Source of the DNA: DASTQL01 sp035462375
GTDB lineage: Bacteria > Actinomycetota > Actinomycetes > Jiangellales > Jiangellaceae
Length of the DNA: 7,318 nucleotides
Direction: 5' to 3'
Assembly: GCA_035462375.1 (NCBI GenBank)
Contig: DATHUJ010000034.1
Location: forward strand, 1 to 7,318
A model generated the notes under the pieces. The model was not told where the DNA came from. It searched no databases and saw only the letters and a program-made list of their open reading frames with translations. Shown here in pieces: positions 5,818 to 7,318 of the stretch. Every line of letters begins with the position of its first letter. Position 1 is the stretch's first letter. The position numbers and the translations under genes are program-made.

Positions 5818-6329
5818 CCGACGCACCGCTGAACGCCCTCGTACTGCCTACCCCCGGCGGACTGCTCACCGTGCTCGTCACCCCGGAAGACGGCGTCGTG
5901 CGCGCCTCCGGCTACACCGGCGTCGAGGATCAGGTCGCGCGGCTCGCGCCCGCCCTGCGTCACCGCGGCCACCGCGCGGCCCCGCCGACCGGGCCGGTCG
6001 CCGACGCCGTCGCCGCCTACTCCGCGGGCCGGGTGGACGCCCTCGCCGACGTGCCGGTCGACCAGCCGGGCGGGCCGTTCCTGCAGGAGGTGTGGCGGGT
6101 CATGCGTGCGATCCCGCCGGGCCAGACCTGGTCGTACACCGAGCTCGCCGCCAAGGCAGGGCGACCGTCCGCGGTCCGCGCCGCCGGCCAGGGCTGTGCC
6201 CGCAACCTGGTGGCGCCCTTCGTCCCGTGCCACCGGGTCGTGCGCAGCGACGGCACGCTCGGCGGCTACTACTACGGCCTGAAGACCAAGGAGCGCCTCC
6301 TCGCGCACGAGCGCCGCGCCCCCCAGTGA
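5814..6329 (+). CDS. ogt: Methylated-DNA--[protein]-cysteine S-methyltransferase (O6-alkylguanine-DNA alkyltransferase)
   Basis: 171-aa suicide repair protein. It moves the alkyl group from O6-alkylguanine (and O4-alkylthymine) to its own cysteine and is then spent. The hallmark PCHRV is at 138-142 with acceptor Cys139. Upstream are the DNA-binding helix-turn-helix with the conserved arginine-finger region (GRPSAVRAAGQGCARN, 116-131) and Asn131, the usual hinge asparagine. Downstream, GTLGGYYYGLKTKERLLAHE (147-166) matches the C-terminal lid, with GYYYGL where many relatives have a glycine-rich turn. The N-terminal domain (1-85) is the usual divergent MGMT fold. The ATG at 5814 overlaps the stop of the Ada-AlkA gene as ATGA, so the two are co-translated and should be induced together. 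An in-frame start at 5766 would reach 48 bases further into alkA and is less likely. The stop lies 14 bases from the 3' end of the convergent tRNA-Ala. Confidence 0.96.
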   Translation: MTDAPLNALVLPTPGGLLTVLVTPEDGVVRASGYTGVEDQVARLAPALRHRGHRAAPPTGPVADAVAAYSAGRVDALADVPVDQPGGPFLQEVWRVMRAIPPGQTWSYTELAAKAGRPSAVRAAGQGCARNLVAPFVPCHRVVRSDGTLGGYYYGLKTKERLLAHERRAPQ

Positions 6330-6343
6330 CCGTGAGGATCGGG

Positions 6344-6419
6344 TGGTGGAGACGAGGGGACTCGAACCCCTAACCCCCGCCTTGCAAAGGCGGTGCTCTG
6401 CCAGTTGAGCTACGTCCCC
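6344..6419 (-). tRNA. alaT: tRNA-Ala(TGC)
   Basis: A 76-nt cloverleaf on the minus strand. Acceptor stem GGGGACG (6413-6419) pairs with CGTCTCC (6348-6354) and includes the G3:U70 wobble that identifies alanine tRNAs. Anticodon stem CCGCC/GGCGG encloses loop TTTGCAA with anticodon TGC. T-arm AGGGG-TTCGAGT-CCCCT. Discriminator A73 is at 6347 and CCA is encoded at 6344-6346. It reads Ala GCN codons. It is the last member of the minus-strand run DUF3566, tRNA-Ile, DLW-39, tRNA-Ala; whether it has its own promoter is unclear. Confidence 0.97.
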
Positions 6420-6453
6420 GCGCGGGGCGCCGGGCAGGGGAACCGGCGTCCCC
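6416..6453 (-). other. Leader of tRNA-Ala with palindrome and small hairpin
   Basis: The 49-base gap between the DLW-39 stop and tRNA-Ala contains a perfect 12-bp palindrome CCCCGCGCGGGG (6416-6427) that includes the first four bases of the tRNA. It also holds a hairpin GGGGA-loop-TCCCC (6437-6453). In the precursor RNA, leader C residues could pair with tRNA G1-G4. No -10 element is visible, which favours co-transcription with the upstream genes and release by RNase P. Functional meaning is inferred only. Confidence 0.35.
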
Positions 6454-6468
6454 GGGGTCGGGAGTGGG

Positions 6469-6606
6469 TCAGCGCAGGTCTCGCGGGGGAACCGGGTCGG
6501 TCGCCTCGGCCCACAGGTCCTGCTCGGCCTTGTCGGCCTGGATCCGCTTGTACCCGAGGTAGCCGGTCACAGCGGCGACAGCAGCGAGCAGAACCTTCTT
6601 GTTCAC
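6469..6606 (-). CDS. DLW-39 family microprotein (45 aa)
   Basis: A small gene lying between the two tRNA genes. The GTG start at 6606 has a perfect AGGAGG (6615-6620) eight bases upstream, and the frame closes with TGA at 6469-6471. The product opens MNKKVLLAAVAAVTGYLGYKRIQ, a short hydrophobic segment (about 5-19) that could insert in or skim the membrane. It continues ADKAEQDLWAEATDPVPP with the Asp-Leu-Trp motif at 31-33 that names the actinobacterial DLW-39 family. As I recall, Streptomyces members have the same QADRAEQDLWTEATD core and occur near tRNA-Ile. No function is known. The conserved motif, ribosome-binding site and location make it a real gene despite its size. It is probably co-transcribed with the flanking tRNAs on the minus strand. 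Confidence 0.9.
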   Translation of the reverse strand: MNKKVLLAAVAAVTGYLGYKRIQADKAEQDLWAEATDPVPPRDLR

Positions 6607-6650
6607 GGGGAACGCCTCCTGGCGTCGTGTCGCGGTGGGCTGGGCTGGAG

Positions 6651-6724
6651 TGGGCCTAACTGGACTTGAACCAGTGACCTCTTCCTTATCAGGGAAGCGC
6701 TCTAACCGACTGAGCTATAGGCCC
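6651..6724 (-). tRNA. ileT: tRNA-Ile(GAT)
   Basis: A 74-nt cloverleaf on the minus strand. Acceptor stem GGGCCTA (6718-6724) pairs with TAGGCCC (6652-6658). D-arm AGCTCAGTCGGTTAGAGC. Anticodon stem CTTCC/GGAAG encloses loop CTGATAA with anticodon GAT. T-arm CTGG-TTCAAGT-CCAG. Discriminator A73 is at 6651. CCA is not encoded (the next bases read CTC), so it must be added after transcription. It is the counterpart of mycobacterial ileT downstream of gyrA and the DUF3566 gene. Confidence 0.97.
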
Positions 6725-6778
6725 CTGCGCACGGCGCCGATGCAGGCTACCCCACCCGGGACCGGGCCCCCAAACGGC
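6725..6778 (-). promoter_or_regulatory. Possible tRNA-Ile promoter
   Basis: The 54-base gap between the DUF3566 stop and tRNA-Ile holds a minus-strand TAGCCT (6744-6749), a fair actinobacterial -10. It would start transcription about a dozen bases before the mature tRNA. Upstream TTTGGG (6769-6774) is a poor -35 with a 19-base spacer. Read-through from the DUF3566 gene is an alternative, since no good terminator is seen between them. Confidence 0.35.
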
Positions 6779-7318
6779 TCAGTCGTCCTCGGCGAGGGTG
6801 ACCTCCAGGCCGCCGAGCAGGCTGGCCGAGAGGTTGTAGAGGAACGCCCCCAGCGTGGCCAGGGCCGTGACCAGGACGACGTCCACGACGGCGACGAGGG
6901 TCGTGAAACCCAGCACCCGGGACATCGCGACGAAGCCCTCGATGTCGATCCCGGGGCTGGTCTCCGACGCGGTGATGTCGCGGACGACGTCGCCCACGGC
7001 CGAGAAGACCCCGGCGGCGTCGAGAACCGACCACAGCACCGCCACCGCGACGAAGAGCATGATCCCCACGGCCACGGACAGCAGGAACGCCGTCTTCATG
7101 ACCGACCACGGGTCCAGCCTCAGCAGCCGCAGCCGCGCCTTGCGCACCCGGCCCGTCCGGCGGGGGGCCGGCGCCGGAGCCGGAGCGGTCCGGGGGCGGG
7201 CGACCTCGGCCGTCGCGTCGGGGGACCGGCCGGCCGGTCGAGCGGAGGTCGCCGGTCCCGGGCCGGTGGCGTAGGCCTGGGCCGGAGCGGCGGTGCTCGG
7301 CGGGCCGGCGGGCCGGCC
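6779..7318 (-). CDS. DUF3566 domain membrane protein (5' end outside window)
   Basis: The frame is open to the right edge, so the start lies outside. The visible 179 residues begin with a low-complexity Pro/Ala/Gly-rich cytoplasmic segment (about 57 residues, ending APAPAPAPRRTGR). The DUF3566 domain follows and opens with the hallmark RKARLRLLRLDPWSVMKTAF. One membrane helix follows (FLLSVAVGIMLFVAVAVLW) and, after an extracytoplasmic-like loop (DAAGVFSAVGDVVRDITAS...), a second (LGFTTLVAVVDVVLVTALATL). The C-terminus is short, ending LAEDD. M. tuberculosis Rv0007, directly after gyrA, has the same disordered N-terminus plus two-helix design. A GTG at 7147 would give only the bare domain of 122 aa, but the upstream frame stays open and family members normally carry this extension, so I keep the longer reading. 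Function is unknown; gyrA is expected just outside the window. Confidence 0.9.
   Translation of the reverse strand, partial: GRPAGPPSTAAPAQAYATGPGPATSARPAGRSPDATAEVARPRTAPAPAPAPRRTGRVRKARLRLLRLDPWSVMKTAFLLSVAVGIMLFVAVAVLWSVLDAAGVFSAVGDVVRDITASETSPGIDIEGFVAMSRVLGFTTLVAVVDVVLVTALATLGAFLYNLSASLLGGLEVTLAEDD

Noticed and set aside
4741..5826. Minus-strand open frame of about 361 codons opposite the Ada-AlkA gene
   Set aside because: Shadow of a full-length, motif-complete protein. No ribosome-binding site and no domain resemblance.
4195..6343. Genomic island integrated at the 3' end of tRNA-Ala
   Set aside because: The repair operon lies on the 3' side of the tRNA, the usual integration side. 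I found no integrase and no duplicated tRNA 3' segment near 4195-4330, and base composition does not shift.
5192..6373. Plus-strand open frame of about 393 codons overlapping alkA and ogt
   Set aside because: It is in a different frame from both recognised repair enzymes, is Pro/Arg-rich, and ends inside the tRNA-Ala gene.
6437..6453. Hairpin after DLW-39 as a transcription terminator
   Set aside because: The stem is only five base pairs with no T-run, and a stop here would cut tRNA-Ala off from any visible promoter.
1..7318. CRISPR array, insertion sequence, toxin-antitoxin or phage-defence genes
   Set aside because: No regularly spaced repeats, transposase motifs, terminal inverted repeats or defence domains were seen on either strand.

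Overview
The window is very GC-rich actinobacterial chromosome. Its gene order, read right to left, is DUF3566 protein, tRNA-Ile, tRNA-Ala, cwsA-position gene, ppiA, rhomboid, crgA, DUF881 protein, trpG/pabA. This is the block that follows gyrB-gyrA and precedes pknB near the replication origin in Mycobacterium, Streptomyces and relatives. GC content, codon use and protein style suggest a Geodermatophilaceae-like or related high-GC actinomycete. That family-level guess is inference; the actinobacterial origin-proximal placement is well supported.

Left part (1-1684): a glutamine amidotransferase (trpG/pabA, 3' end outside the window) is translationally coupled by a GTGA overlap to a DUF881 envelope protein. 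crgA, a small cell-division membrane protein, is divergent from them. Next, 1685-1777 is a short convergent gap with a strikingly symmetric set of nested inverted repeats built from DnaA-box-like GTCCACA motifs around a 16-bp palindrome.

Middle (1778-4194): a B-box zinc finger/rhomboid protease and the cyclophilin PpiA form a two-gene minus-strand operon. Divergent to it is an Ala-rich, single-pass membrane protein of unrecognised family in the position of mycobacterial cwsA, closed by a strong 11-bp hairpin terminator.

Right part (4195-6329): a two-gene alkylation-damage operon. It encodes an Ada-type sensor/activator fused to an AlkA DNA glycosylase, overlapping by ATGA with ogt, an O6-alkylguanine-DNA alkyltransferase. 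In M. tuberculosis the equivalent pair (alkA-ogt, Rv1317c-Rv1316c) lies elsewhere, so its presence here is an addition to the conserved block.

Far right (6330-7318): on the minus strand are a DUF3566 membrane protein (5' end outside the window), tRNA-Ile(GAT), a 45-aa DLW-39 family microprotein, and tRNA-Ala(TGC).

I see no transposase, integrase, CRISPR array or toxin-antitoxin pair. The parts least explained by known annotation are the symmetric repeat at 1704-1779, the cwsA-position membrane protein, and the microprotein between the two tRNAs.
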